From Ziziphus jujuba (lineage: Eukaryota; Streptophyta; Magnoliopsida; Rosales; Rhamnaceae): a stretch of 64,000 nt of DNA. Shown one piece after another: positions 13,676 to 26,294 of the stretch. Every line of letters starts with the position of its first letter. The stretch's first letter is position 1. The stretch covers positions 1,116,001 to 1,180,000 of the forward strand of contig NC_083382.1 of the NCBI RefSeq assembly GCF_031755915.1. The letters run 5' to 3'. The notes under the pieces are model-generated. The model worked only from the letters and a program-made list of their open reading frames with translations, did no database searches and had not been told where the DNA came from. The position numbers were made by a program, and so were the translations under genes.

Positions 13676-14981
13676 CTTTTCTAATAAACATGCCATCTAT
13701 GCCCAATTTTCTATTGCTCTCCCAACAGGGTTCCAATTTCAAAGAAACAGAACTGATATCATCTCAATATAAATTAAGCATGATCGTTTTAAGTGTTCTA
13801 AAACACCTCAAAAAGGTGAATTTCATATGCAACTCAAAAAATTCCTGCCGTACACCCTGTTTAATTTCAAAAACAGTCTCCAACTCTCCAAAAACTTTAT
13901 TCGGACACTACAACCACTTCTATCGGTCTACTCTTCTTCTCTTCACCTTGATTTCTTATGTGGTGCAATTTTTTTATTTTTTATTTTTATTTCTTTTATT
14001 TTTTGGGCCGTGATGCAAGATGCTTGCTTTTCCTAGTTAGGATATTAGTGTTAGCATGTATTAATTTTAAATCTATTTCCTAGCTATTTATGGTGTTTTG
14101 GAAGGTTAGAAATGTGGCAAGAGAAAAGATTTGAGAGGCTAATAAAAACTGGAGATTGGTAAATTGTTCAAATACCTGCCCATTGTTTTCTTCTATTATT
14201 ATCATTATTATTATTATAAGAATACAATAATATTAGAAATATACAATAGATATTTAGCTAATTCGTAAAAGTACACAACATCATCATTATTTTACATGTA
14301 TTAACTGATTGACAATTACATTTCTTAAAATGGATGGAAAACAAAACATGTTCATTGCTTTCAGAAAGATGCACAACCCATCTAAACAGAAATAGCATAC
14401 CGAAACTTGAACAACAACAAGTTTCAAAAACATTCTCATTTAACCCTCATATGATTTACCCTTTTTATAAGCTTCTGATTGCTTTAAAGATTCACATTTA
14501 ACAAAACAATAAGATTTACATTTGCAACATAAAGGGTTTTCCTAAAACCATACATATCATGAAGTTCCGATTGACATTCATTGATCCCGAGACGCTCAAA
14601 AAATTGAAACATTTTCTCAGAAACCAAACGGATTACAGACTAACCTCGGAAACTTTCTCACGATAATTGTTGGAGTCAACTGGCAGTCCATGTAAAGAAT
14701 ACTTGTAGTCCACAGCAACAACAGCGATCTGTAACAACAATAATATACAGACAAATTACACACAACAAGCTACAGAAGAGAATTACCTAAAAAATTAGAC
14801 AAGAAGAAGATGAGAAACGGACGGTAGAGATTGCACGAGAGGAGCGAAGAACGCCATGGAATGCCGTACGGATTTTCTCGGGAAAGTTGGAGGAATCGGA
14901 GAGCAAATGAGGGTTGTAGAGATGGAGAGTGAGGCCAGTGGCTGTGATCAGATAAAAAGGGGTTTTGAGCTTCTTTGCCAT
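8001..14981 (-). CDS. ABC1/ADCK (aarF/UbiB-like) atypical kinase, 16 exons, 564 aa
   Basis: Exons in transcription order: 14981-14823, 14728-14645, 13598-13458, 13332-13262, 12634-12541, 12320-12243, 11742-11676, 10774-10689, 10548-10498, 9957-9910, 9717-9597, 9472-9292, 8832-8695, 8614-8502, 8346-8275, 8191-8001 (1695 nt, one frame). ABC1-family hallmarks are all present: KAGQ (residues 103-106), the alanine-rich loop AAAS (162-165), the ATP-site lysine in VAVK (183), HGDPHPGN (313-320) and LLDHG (335-339, in place of the kinase DFG). ABC1/UbiB proteins are ATP-binding atypical kinases of mitochondria and plastids tied to quinone and lipid metabolism. The best remembered match is Arabidopsis ATH9 (At2g40090, ADCK1-like). 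A short hydrophobic N-terminal stretch (about residues 8-21) may be a membrane anchor or targeting segment; localisation is inference. The final exon is less certain, because the reading after residue about 535 is low-complexity and hydrophobic and could be altered by a further splice. Confidence 0.92.
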
Positions 14982-15109
14982 GAAGCTTCAAAAGTACCGC
15001 TTTTGTTGACGGAGGAGCTGGCAACCCTGCGCGCCAAAGCCCCTACTGCTTCAGACTTCGGAGTCCAGGCACTTCGTTTCGTACAATTTTACAAAAAGGG
15101 TAAATTTCA

Positions 15110-15434
15110 AATTTAACCCTTATATTATATTCTATTTATAGATTTTCCTATTCATTTTTGAAAATTATAATTTCTCTCTGTATATTGGGATTTTTTTCTT
15201 TTTTCAATTTATCCGAATAAGAACATTACAAAAGCTAGCAGTATGAAATTTTTTGATAGATTTAGACTTTTTTGATCAATGAATTTCTCTAATAAACAAT
15301 ATAATTATAGTTCGTAACCTTTTTATTTTAACAAAAGGGATAAAAGTTGAAAGAAAACAGAGACAATATTTTCTTTTAATTTTAAACCAATTTTGTTGAA
15401 AAAATATTTCGATTTTAATGCATAATTTTGGCCC

Positions 15435-15477
<43 letters not shown>

Positions 15478-18400
15478 TAGATTTTCCTTTTGGACCTTTT
15501 CATAACTTTTTCCATCTCCTTAATTTCCAGTTTCCAGGGAAAGTGAGGAAAACAAGAGAATTTAATCGTGGAAAGGAACTGAGAAGAGCTTAGTTTAATT
15601 AACCAATAAACTAATGCTAATGTGGCATTTAAACACCTTGACCATGAACCAAGTCAATTGCTAGCTTTTTTCATTTGACACGTACTATGTCGTGTTTTAA
15701 GCGTCACCACGAGAGTTCATATTATTATTTTCATTTGATTACAAAGCTTCCATCAAAAACCCAACAGTCCAACATTATATTGGAATCTCAAATTATTCGG
15801 TCAAAGTTACAAAACTGGAGTTAAAAGTGCCTAAAAATAATAAGTTGACATTAAAATTTGAAAAAAAATAAAACAATACATATGGTTATTTATACCTCTG
15901 GAGGTTTTATTCTTATTTTTTTATATTATTTGTTGAATAATTATACTTATGGAGGTTTAATGTACATAATACCTAACTATATACGTCATGTACAAGGCTA
16001 TATCTCATTTTGAAACTGGGTCTTTTTATTTGAGTCCATCATTTATATGAAGTTACTTAGAGACAAGATTTGGCAGGTGTCGATTGGGAAAAATATTTAA
16101 CAAGTGAACGTGTTGGCGTCTTATAGCAGCACATATAGTTTAATATGAAAATTTTAAAATACTTAAGAGTCAACACATCTATAAGTAATGACCATAAGAA
16201 AAAATATATATATGTATATATACATCTGCAAATGATTTCCCATAATTAAATGTTAATAGCCATATACATTGAAAGTTACATACTATATAATTATATATTT
16301 AATCGTTTTTAGGATTGCCCAGCTCTATGCATAAACATAGGAGGCTCTTGCATGGAAACCCACAAAAGTAGGATCCATTAATTCAAAATAAAGGTCGTTG
16401 TGTTTGGTTATGTGTTTCGAGAACACTTTGTTTGACAAACGTCAAAGTCGCTCTTGATTTTATTCAACATCATAAAAGCACAAATTTAAGCACCTTTCCA
16501 TATGAATCAATTCTTTTTTTTTAAAAAAAAACGCGGTTTTGACTTCTTCTCATCTTTTTATATAAAAATTGAGAGTTAAGTATATATTAAAGTAGGCCAT
16601 ATCTATTATCAGTGGAATCTGTATTTTAATATTTTAAAACAATGGCCTTGCATTTAAAATTTGGTTTTGATGTAGAACACCAAAAAAAAAAAAAAAAAAA
16701 AAAAAAAAAGAAGAAGGACAGAAATTGGAATATGTATAAACAAATTAGAGAGGAAGGGCCATATTTCATAAAAGTTGAGATAAAAATAAAGTGTTGTCAT
16801 ATTTATCAACATTGGTGTTTATGGTTAATATAATCCATACTGATATGGTAAGTATTAATTTGTTGTGGTTAATTTTTTTGGACTTTTTAAACAAATAATA
16901 TAGTAAAAAAAAGTAAACTTTTTAAATAGTCAATTAAAATAGACATATGAATTTTATTGATGATGATTATCATAGGTGATATATAACATTTTTTCTGAAA
17001 CAAAAGATCTAAATATTTAATGGTTTGTTCGATATTGTTTTCTAAAACAATTTTTATAAATAAAAAATTGTATATTGCATTTCAATTTTTTAAAATTCAA
17101 AAAATCCATTAATATATTTAAAATTATTTTATATAAGTGAAAATGATAAAATTATGTTGGGTAAATGTTAAATATGAAAATGATAAAATTATGTTTGGTA
17201 AATGTTAAATATGATTTGAATATATGTATATATATATATATGTATGTGAAAAAATTATTGTTATTGAAAATAATAAGTATTATCCATATTTATATATAAT
17301 ATATGTTAAATATGGTATATATCTTTATAAAATAAATACTTTTATGGTATTTATCTAGATAAAATAAATATATTTTTTTTAATTTTATGTGATAAATATT
17401 ATCTATTTATTTTAATATTTTTGTTTTTAAAATTTTCCAAATAAATGTAAAATGTCTATTGGACATATTCTAAAATTATTTATATTTTCTAAGAGTTTTT
17501 ATTTTAAATTTTACATTTCACAAATAGCTGTCAAACGTATTTTTGATATATTTTTTTAAATTTTAAAATGAAAAATCTTTTTTTGCAAAATAGCATTGAA
17601 TATGCCCTAATTAATCCAAAAGTAAAATAAACGCTCGATTACCTTCATTATAGTTTGTTCCAGAAAACAAACAAAATTATGTTTATTATAGTCTCCATCA
17701 AATATTGTCCTTTTTGACGAAAATCCATTGAATATTGTCCCAGTCCAAAAAGAAGAAAAAAAATTTCTAGATTGAAGACTTCAAATTGAATCCACTTTAA
17801 AATTAAAGGCACAACAAAATATTAAAAAAATTACAACTAATAAAAAAAATAATGAGGAGAGAGAAAAAGAAAAAGAAAGTAATAATGGGAATAAATTGGA
17901 GCCAATAGAAATGGCCAAATGGATGAAAGCAGAAACAAGCAAATGCAAAAGCGCGAACGGCACGCGGGACGCGGCACATGGCTCGCCGCGTTGTGTTAGC
18001 TGTTCTGTCCTGTCCTTCTAACATTCAAAATGTTATTGAAACCCCATTGTTTCTTTCTTTTTGTTCCACTTTCCGCCCATGAGTCCTGACTGACAAATGC
18101 CACGTCGGCTAAAACTATTTTAGTCATGTATTTAATTTTATGCCGGGGGGTGAGTTACCAGAGTTTTGAGGCGAGCCTCATGTTTTTGGTATTTTACTAT
18201 GGGCAAAGTATGCATTAGTATTCCATATTGTAGGTGTGAAGTCAGTAATTGTAAAATATGGGTTATACACACACACACATATACATATATAATAAAGAAA
18301 ATTCATATTGTAGAATCTTCTAGTAGCGGCCCAAACAAGTTTACCATTACCATATCTTAATAGTCAACAGTAAGGAAAAAAAAAAAAGGCTATCCGAGTC

Positions 18401-18530
18401 AAACTAATAATGCAAATTGAAAAAGCCAACGAATTAGGAAGGCACCATCCGATTTCATGAAACCTGACATAGTCATTTAATATTTTTCTTAACATAAAAA
18501 GAATAATATTATTAAAAATATATGTATTTC
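15110..18530. other. Intergenic region between the divergent ABC1-kinase and glutamate decarboxylase genes
   Basis: The two genes are transcribed away from each other, so both promoters lie here. No coding exon is supported. The DNA is AT-rich, with TA/CA runs near 15440-15476, a poly-A run at 16682-16709, a direct repeat near 17140-17215 and one GC-rich island near 17950-17996. Confidence 0.7.
17142..17215. repeat. Short tandem duplication of about 40 bp
   Basis: A unit starting GAAAATGATAAAATTATGTT and ending GGTAAATGTTAAATAT occurs twice in a row, differing by about one base. Local slippage or duplication in AT-rich DNA. Confidence 0.7.
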
Positions 18531-18537
18531 CTCCATT

Positions 18538-18545
18538 TATAAATA
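18538..18545 (+). promoter_or_regulatory. Probable TATA box of the glutamate decarboxylase gene
   Basis: TATAAATA lies 93 bp before the start codon at 18639, followed by a CT-rich stretch typical of plant transcription starts (18553-18570). This predicts a 5' UTR of about 65-70 bases. Upstream, a CCACGTCGGC motif near 18101 resembles an ABA-response element core, which is suggestive only. Confidence 0.6.
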
Positions 18546-18638
18546 AGCTTATAGCTCTCTTCCTCCTTCTCACACAGTACAAAACCCAAAACCCAGAAAC
18601 AAAAGAGTGAGTTTCTGTAATTTCCAAAAGCCAACACC

Positions 18639-21600
18639 ATGGTTCTCTCCAAGACTTTCTCAGAGTCCGATGTATCCATCCACTCCACGTTCGCTTCTCG
18701 ATATGTTAGAACCTCTCTTCCCAGGTATATATATAACTTTTCAATATTTCAACCTTACAATTAATATATATACGTATATATATTTTCATTTCGTAATTAT
18801 TAATTAATCGCCGTTTGATATTTTGAAATAATAATGAATGAAAAGGTTCAAGATACCGGAGAATTCGATACCAAAGGAGGCAGCGTACCAGATCATAAAC
18901 GATGAGCTGATGCTCGATGGCAACCCTAGACTGAACTTGGCGTCGTTCGTGACGACGTGGATGGAGCCTGAGTGTGATAAGCTCATCATGGACTCCATTA
19001 ACAAGAACTACGTCGACATGGATGAGTACCCTGTTACCACTGAGCTCCAGGCAAATCTCTCCCTACCTTTTTTTTGTTTTTGTTTTTTAATTCATTATTA
19101 ACCATATAAATATACATATACATGTAGGAGAATTGTCATATCAATACATTTTGAAGATTTTCCATGGTAACAATTTTTAAATCACTTCAAAGGGGGTTAA
19201 ATATTAAATGAGCATATGATAAGGTTAATTTTGCTTTTTTAGAATTTTAGTACATCATTATTTAAAATATCAAAAATTTTTGAATCTTAATTTTGGAACA
19301 AATTCAAAGATTAATGAGAAACATCTTCAAAACTCCAACACTTACTAGATTCTTTGGCAGTAGAATTTCATTTTTTAAATTAAAAAGAAAAAAATATGTA
19401 TTTATAGGTTTGATCTAATGTTAAAACTAGAATACACCTCATTTTCAGATCTGAGTTCCACAGATTTGCGAAATTCTCCTCCCCTTATTATGATCCTATC
19501 CAAAAATATATATTGTCGATCTCCCTTGAATATTAAGAGAAAGAAAAAAAAAATAAAGAAGAAGCATATAATGTAATTATTAACTGTTAAAGAATGATTA
19601 CATATACAATTAAGTTTCAGTTTAAACACATATGAAATTTCAATTTCAATTTCTCTTTCTCTTCTATTTTTATTTTTGTTTTTTCTTAGATTATTTTGAA
19701 TTTTAAAACATAATGTTAATAAAATTTATATTTAAAACTATATATATAATTGTCTATATGTGCATTTAAAAATTTAAAATTATAATTAAATTTGAGACAG
19801 ATCGATAAAAAAAAAAAGTAAATAAATGAAAATAACCATAGCCACATTTGAGGCCAAGCATGCCACTGTAGTTAGAGTCTTGATTCGTTATTTTTTACTT
19901 AAAAAAATACAGATTCGGTAAAATTAATTGAGGGGTGCAGCTGGCTGCTTACGTTTGAGCACCGACGACTCCACTTTTCTCTGTTATATATATAATTCTT
20001 GTCCAAACTATTTTCGTTCTCCAAACATTCTTTAGGACTTTAAAAGGTAATTGAAATTGAGACAAAAGAAAATTATGCTCATTTGACTTTAGACTCAGTT
20101 TGAACCATTCAAGTCGTGTCCTGCAAAGACTTATGCTAAACAAATTAAAAGACATGCTATTTAGCTTCTTTGATTGGAATCTTATTTAGTAACCCAATCA
20201 AATAATTCAATCCAATTAATTTAAATGCCATCACTTCATATTAATGATCAAGAATGACTTGTTCTAGATTGGCTACAAGAGTGCCGTTTTGAATAAGGCA
20301 TTCATAAAATATTTACATCTAATCTTGTTTGTTTATAGAACTAACTACTTCTTGATTTGAAAAATTATATATATATATTCAAATGTAAACTAAATGTAAA
20401 TAAATATACAGAAATTTTCTTTTTGAGATGAGGAAAAATATTTTGTCTATATATCTTGAACATATATAATTCTTTAGTTTTCATAAAATATATATATATA
20501 TACTAATTGAAATCAAAATGTCATTATTAAAAGTTTTAAACTTATTCAGCTTGGAAAAGAAGCAAAAGGGACTTAAATAAATATTTGAAGACCCCCGGAT
20601 GTGAAAGCCAAATAAAAATTAGCATAGGTATGATCATGTCTTTTTTCATCAATGGAGGAATGTTAATCCTTTTGTTGACTTTGACCAAGGAAATATGCCT
20701 TGTAATTATTGCGGGAATTGAGGCCGTGATAGATCAAGGAAATATGACTTGTAATTAGTGCCGGGATTGAGGCCGTGATAGTTTCCAATTAACAAACTAG
20801 ATATTAACTTGAATAAGTAGGTCGGGACTGGGGAAAGCTTCATCCGTTGCTTGTGTTAGAATTCTAAATTGTTGATCATTATTGACCTTGACTCTTCTCC
20901 ATCTACTTTTATAATATTTCAACGGTGGTCAATTACACAGTTTGCTTGCCTACAACCTACCATCTTGTTAGCTGTCTACTTTTTTTTTTTTTGGTGAATA
21001 TTATTAACTGTCTACTCGTTCTTTTTCATTTCGTCGAACTATATATATATATATATTTCCTTGGATTCTTCCCCACTCGTAGTTGTATTTCTCTATTCTA
21101 TTATTATTATTATTATTTTTTAACTTGGAACATATTATATAGGCTTAAAATTTGACGGTTCTAATTTACTATATATAAAAAATAGTATACAGGAATTTAC
21201 TATGAAATACAGGAATGATCATCGATCATTGTCATTCCAACGGTAGATAAAAATTTTCCTAGCTTATTAAGAAAAAGGTCGTTTTCATTATACATACAGC
21301 ACATATTTGCCATTAAGTGTGCCGGATAAGAAAGGGATTGCACTAAATAATGCAAGATCAGTATTTGCCAAAATGATGCACGAATTTCAATATAGATAAA
21401 AAAATTGCTGGGCTTACCATTTATTTGCTATATGAATCTCAACCCCTGATTTTGGTTGTATTAGCCATTATCATTATCATTATCATTATTATTTTAAAGA
21501 AATCATTGCTTTTCTCCATCCCTCTTTTAAAAAATGCTGAGCCCACCATGTCTTCTACATATATTTCGACTGTATTAGCCTTTTTTTTTTCTTTTTTTTT

Positions 21601-23565
21601 TTTACTATTATAATTATTTTATAAAACAATGTTTTCCACTTGGCTTTTTTTTTTTTTTTGAATATAGTATTTGGTTAAATATTATTTATCTTTTCATATA
21701 AATTGATTTTATGATTATTTATTACAGTAATAGAAAAAACATACATATATACTCCAAACTTATAAATTAATATAATACAAATTAATACAATTCTACATAT
21801 GCATATAGCAGGAAATTCATGAGCAAAACCAATAGGAAGGTGTCCGTAACTAGGCAAAATTTTGGGACCACTAGTGAATTAACCTATCCCTTTCTCTTAC
21901 TTAAATCCAATAATTCCATTCAATGTGCATGCTGGTTAGGGCTGTTACCTGTTTATAGTTGTATTGAATGGTCACAAAGCAATGCATTTTCAATCCAGTC
22001 AATTATAACACTGATTCTGACAACGCCTCTAGTTTTGGAAAGAAATAGTCCGTGGAGGGCCCCTATAGAACCGTCCCACTGAAGATTTTTTCCTTTAATT
22101 TTGATAAGATGATAAAGATATACTCCATGCTACAATTATATTAATGCACTCAGTCTATTTGCATTTCTTTTTCCTTTCTTTTATTGCTTTGCTGTCTCTA
22201 TACGTTGTGCATAATTTAGGGTCTATTTTTTTATTTTTTTTTTGAAGGACATAATTCAGGGTATTTGAGAGTTAATCATGTTTGAGTAAATCTTATAAGT
22301 TTTTACTGATATGTTACCTCTAGATTTACCCAAAGAAAAAGAAGAAGAAGAAAAAGGGCTGATATGTTACCCGTAGAGCATGTAGATTCTTATACAAAAT
22401 TGAAAAAATACATATATAATAATAAAAAGAAACTAAAAAGTTATAATAGTACGCAGTATATGTCAAGTCCTATTGAAGAGATCTAAATGGGGATTCTAGG
22501 AGGTACTGAGGTAGCAATGATTAAAAAAAGACAAAAGCAAAAGATCATATTTGAGTGTACGTGTACAATAATGTGTCCCCTTAATATTCCTTCTCCTGTC
22601 TCAGTCTCACTAGATAGAATATAATAAGTTGAGTTTCATCATCATTGTTTGAAAATTGTCACTAACTAGACATCTAATAAGTTAAATCTCGCAGGTCTGC
22701 CCTTCATTCTTACTTTGCTACAGAATATTTCATGTCTCGAATCAAGGCTTACAACCTTTCCACCAATTTTCTTCAATTATTAAATTTAACTATGTTGGCA
22801 AAATTTGGTGTCGAATATGATACTCATATAATTCTTCACACTTATTTTTTTTTTTAAATATCCTTTTTCCCCAAACAAAAGAGAAAAAAGGATGGAAAGT
22901 TCTCAGATCTAATCGAAGGTAAATAAAGTTTGGTTTTACTGTTGTTTAAAAGAAAGTAAGTACACATGGTTTGAAGGATTAGATTCTTAAAGCCTGTCCA
23001 CTCATTTTAACAGAATATATACTTTGCTTAATGATTAAATAAACTGTAAAAATTGTACTTTGTTCGAGGGCATAATATATAATAATAGTTAGTGCGAAAA
23101 TAACAATAACTTTTTTTTTTTTTTGTTTGTTTTGTTTTTTTAATGCTATGCTTAAAGTGGAAATTAAGTTGATGGAATATAATTGAATATTAAATGGGGT
23201 ACAGAACCGGTGTGTGAACATGATAGCACACCTATTCAATGCACCGCTGGGCGAATCAGAAACAGCGGTGGGAGTGGGAACGGTGGGGTCCTCCGAGGCC
23301 ATCATGTTGGCAGGTTTGGCGTTCAAGAGGAAGTGGCAGAACAAAATGAAAGCCCAAGGCAAACCCTTTGACAAGCCCAACATTGTTACCGGAGCCAATG
23401 TCCAGGTACACAACTACCCGCTCAGTACTCACTTTTTCTTTTATTCTTCTTCAGGCCCCACCCCCCTATTAATTGTATCATTTGGTTCGTCTATGCAATC
23501 ATGGTAGGAGAGGATAATTAAAAATGATTGTTTAGGTGGGTGGGAATAGAAGATTAATGCTTTTA

Positions 23566-23600
<35 letters not shown>

Positions 23601-25612
23601 AAATAAAAATTTATTAGAATTTAAGTATCGATATAATTTATACTTTTTTTTTTTGGAATACTTGTTTGGTGGTGTAGTGCTGGCCACAAGTATGCATACG
23701 ATTGTATTATTGAGCATACTGTATCATGAAGCATGGCTTAAGATTATGGGACCGCTGAATTTATTGTTTTTTTCTTTTTTTGGTGAATACGGTTGAAGTT
23801 ATTGTCATTGTTTGACCCAACAACCTTTTTTTATATTGGGCCAGATTCAAAGCATATAGCTAATCAAAATAGGAAAGCAAAGAACAAAATGTGCTCATGT
23901 GGGGCGGGGTGCACAAAAATAAATAAATGAAAGAAAATGGTAATGGAATCTGTCATTTCCTATAAGATCACTAAGGGTCAAAATAATTTAGTTGCACGAA
24001 AAGGTAAAATCAAATCTGTATAAAAATTAATTTAATCATTTTAGGAACAGTAATCGATAAGGTCACTATTTATCATGTTGTCCTTCTTCCTGTCTAAATG
24101 GATAATACCCTTGCAGTGTCAACCACTAATTGTATAGAGTTTTTAGAAACGAATTTAATAATACCCTTTTGAGTTTTCAGAAATTGAATAGAAATTGAAA
24201 CTTCTTCATGTAATTCTTTAGTTATCTGACATTTATCAATTAATCAACCATATCTAATAATTTGGTAATATTGAAGGTGTGCTGGGAGAAATTTGCAAGG
24301 TACTTTGAGGTGGACTTGAAGGAGGTGAAGCTAAGGGATGGTTATTATGTGATGGACCCCGAGAAAGCTGTGGAGATGGTTGATGAGAACACCATCTGTG
24401 TTGCTGCAATTCTCGGTTCAACTCTCAATGGAGAATTCGAGGATGTAAAGCTCCTAAATGATCTCTTGGAAAAGAAGAATAAGGAAACAGGGTATGTTCA
24501 TTTATATATTTTTAACTTTTTTATGATGGACCATGTCAACCAACTTTATCGTCTGATTACATGTTTATATGTAACGTGTGTGTATATAAATATGTGCGTA
24601 TGTATGTGTAGGTGGGATACTCCAATCCATGTGGACGCAGCAAGTGGAGGGTTTATAGCACCATTTATATACCCAGAGCTTGAATGGGATTTCAGGCTTC
24701 CATTGGTGAAGAGCATCAATGTGAGTGGGCACAAGTATGGGCTTGTGTACGCTGGAATTGGGTGGGTCATCTGGAGGACCAAAGACGACTTGCCTGACGA
24801 ACTCATTTTCCATATTAACTATCTTGGAGCTGACCAACCCACTTTCACCCTCAACTTCTCCAAAGGCATGCATACATCCCCATATACATATATACAACTT
24901 CTATATAAAGTATGAATTTAATTTGCATATGCCTTGATCTTATAACATTAATATTAATTAATGCAGGTTCCAGCCAAGTTATTGCTCAGTATTATCAGCT
25001 CATTCGTTTAGGTCATGAGGTGTGTGCAACTTAAAATAATATCACATATGAAATTCTCTATAGTCTATATACATATATTAATGCCAAAAAGATTTTTTTG
25101 TTTTTCTTCAATTGCAGGGTTATAGGAACGTGATGGAAAACTGCAGGGAAAACATGATAGTGCTTAAAGAAGGATTGGAGAGGACAGGAAGGTTCAACAT
25201 TGTCTCAAAGGACAATGGAGTACCATTGGTGGCTTTCTCATTGAAAGACAACCAGCGCCACGACGAGTTCGAGGTCTCTGACTTCCTTCGTCGCTTTGGA
25301 TGGATTGTTCCGGCCTACACCATGCCGCCGGATGCTCAGCACGTGACGGTGCTTCGTGTTGTGATCAGAGAAGATTTCTCTCGTACTTTGGCTGAGCGCC
25401 TTGTGATTGATATTCAGAAAGTTCTGCATGAACTCGACACCCTGCCTGCCAAGATCAATGCCAAGTATTCGGATTCTGGTAATGAGGAGGTTGTGAAAGT
25501 TAATAATGGTAACTTGGTTACCAAGAAAAGTGATATTGAGACTCAAAGGGAGATCACTACCATTTGGAAGAAGTTTGTGTTGGAAAGGAAGAAGATGAAC
25601 GGTGTGTGTTAA
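18639..25612 (+). CDS. GAD: Glutamate decarboxylase with C-terminal calmodulin-binding domain, 7 exons, 502 aa
   Basis: PLP enzyme converting L-glutamate to GABA and CO2 in the cytosol, the entry to the GABA shunt; plant forms are activated by Ca2+/calmodulin and low pH. Exons: 18639-18724, 18846-19050, 23205-23405, 24277-24491, 24612-24865, 24967-25019, 25118-25612 (1509 nt, one frame). The N-terminus [20 protein letters not shown] is typical of the plant family. The PLP lysine is K277 in the SGHKYG motif, preceded by VDAASGGF (about 243-250). The tail about 479-502 carries the calmodulin-binding pattern, with W488 followed by KKF and a RKK cluster, ending NGVC. Introns 2 and 5 need GC donors (CCAG|GCAAAT at 19051 and AAAG|GCATGC at 24866); using the nearby GT at 24911 would shift frame to a stop. 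Intron 2 is unusually long (4154 bp). Identity and intactness are very secure. Confidence 0.96.
19051..23204 (+). other. 4.15-kb GC-AG intron 2 of the glutamate decarboxylase gene
   Basis: This stretch separates the exon ending in ELQ from the exon beginning NRCVNM, which are contiguous in plant glutamate decarboxylases. It starts with GCAAAT and ends with TACAG. It is AT-rich, with many TA runs and a 49-bp tandem duplication at 20683-20780. An island of more complex sequence lies at about 21800-22085, and it holds no recognisable protein. No transposon ends were identified, although the length suggests insertions. Confidence 0.85.
20683..20780. repeat. 49-bp tandem duplication inside intron 2 of the glutamate decarboxylase gene
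   Basis: Two adjacent 49-bp units (20683-20731 and 20732-20780) share the core TTGAGGCCGTGATA and differ at roughly five positions. It is more GC-balanced than the intron around it. No known element was recognised. Confidence 0.85.
23570..23597. repeat. (TA)n microsatellite in intron 3 of the glutamate decarboxylase gene
   Basis: About 14 uninterrupted TA units. Simple repeat, likely polymorphic in length. Confidence 0.95.
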
Positions 25613-26094
25613 TCCTTACGACCGACGGTTATTGTAATTATCTAAATCGATTGAGTGTGTTATTAATCCTCATGCATTCAGTAACTGAGGTGCTATTTTT
25701 TGTCTCCTTTATTTATTTTGGAGGGATCGGATACTAAATCATATTGTGTTATTGTTTTGTATGACGATTTGTACTCTTATAAAAGCTATTTCTCTATAAT
25801 ATTATATATTTTTGTATTGTCAAATCCTGTTATTCTTTTTGTTTTCTCTTTTTCTTTCACAGTAAAACTTGATAGAATAAGATTTATTTTGCAAACTAAT
25901 GATAATTTGGTCTATGTTGGGATAGGGGCATTAATTCTTGGCTTAACATCAATGCTCTTGTAAGAAACTGTCAAGATAACAACCAAGTCTCAAAGCTCCT
26001 AAACGGATGAACAATATATGATATGCATGGGCATTATCTGGTGGATATTATCTAGTGTTTTTAAGGAACTTATCTATTGGATAATAGCTTGTAC
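25613..26094. other. 3' flank of the glutamate decarboxylase gene
   Basis: Holds the 3' UTR and the spacer to the retrotransposon relic. No further coding exon is supported. The boundary with the mobile element is placed at TGTTAGGATA (26095). Confidence 0.6.
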
Positions 26095-26266
26095 TGTTAG
26101 GATAAATATCATGTATGTTAACTAATAAGTAACCTACTAAAGCATCTAGGTGTAATCTCTATCTCTAGTTTACATAGCTGTGTATATTCACTGCCAAGCT
26201 AATGAAATTACAACTCAGCTTTTCTCTGCACAAGTCATATTACATGTTTCCCTTCTTTTCCTTTAT
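26095..26266 (+). mobile_element. Candidate 5' LTR of the Ty1/copia relic
   Basis: The stretch begins TGTTAGGATA, a start commonly seen in copia LTRs, and ends just before a tRNA-Met type primer-binding site. At about 170 bp it would be a short LTR. The expected CA end is not obvious at the junction, and no matching 3' LTR is present in the window, so the borders cannot be confirmed. Confidence 0.4.
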
Positions 26267-26280
26267 GGTATCAGAGCCAT
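26267..26280 (+). other. Retrotransposon primer-binding site (initiator tRNA-Met type)
   Basis: TGGTATCAGAGCCA matches the usual plant copia primer-binding site, complementary to the 3' end of initiator methionine tRNA. It sits 14 bp before the first gag start codon (26295), as expected for an LTR element. Confidence 0.85.
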
Positions 26281-26294
26281 ATACGACTACAGTC

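Noticed and set aside
13603..14036. 136- and 69-codon plus-strand frames inside the ABC1-kinase gene
   Set aside because: They fall in intron 2 on the opposite strand, are rich in TA/poly-T sequence and show no domain.
16642..16833. 63-codon frame with a poly-lysine run
   Set aside because: The lysines come from a poly-A tract; there is no further support.
24546..24897. Minus-strand open frames of 86 and 110 codons opposite GAD exon 5
   Set aside because: They are antisense shadows of a strongly conserved coding exon and show no protein resemblance of their own.
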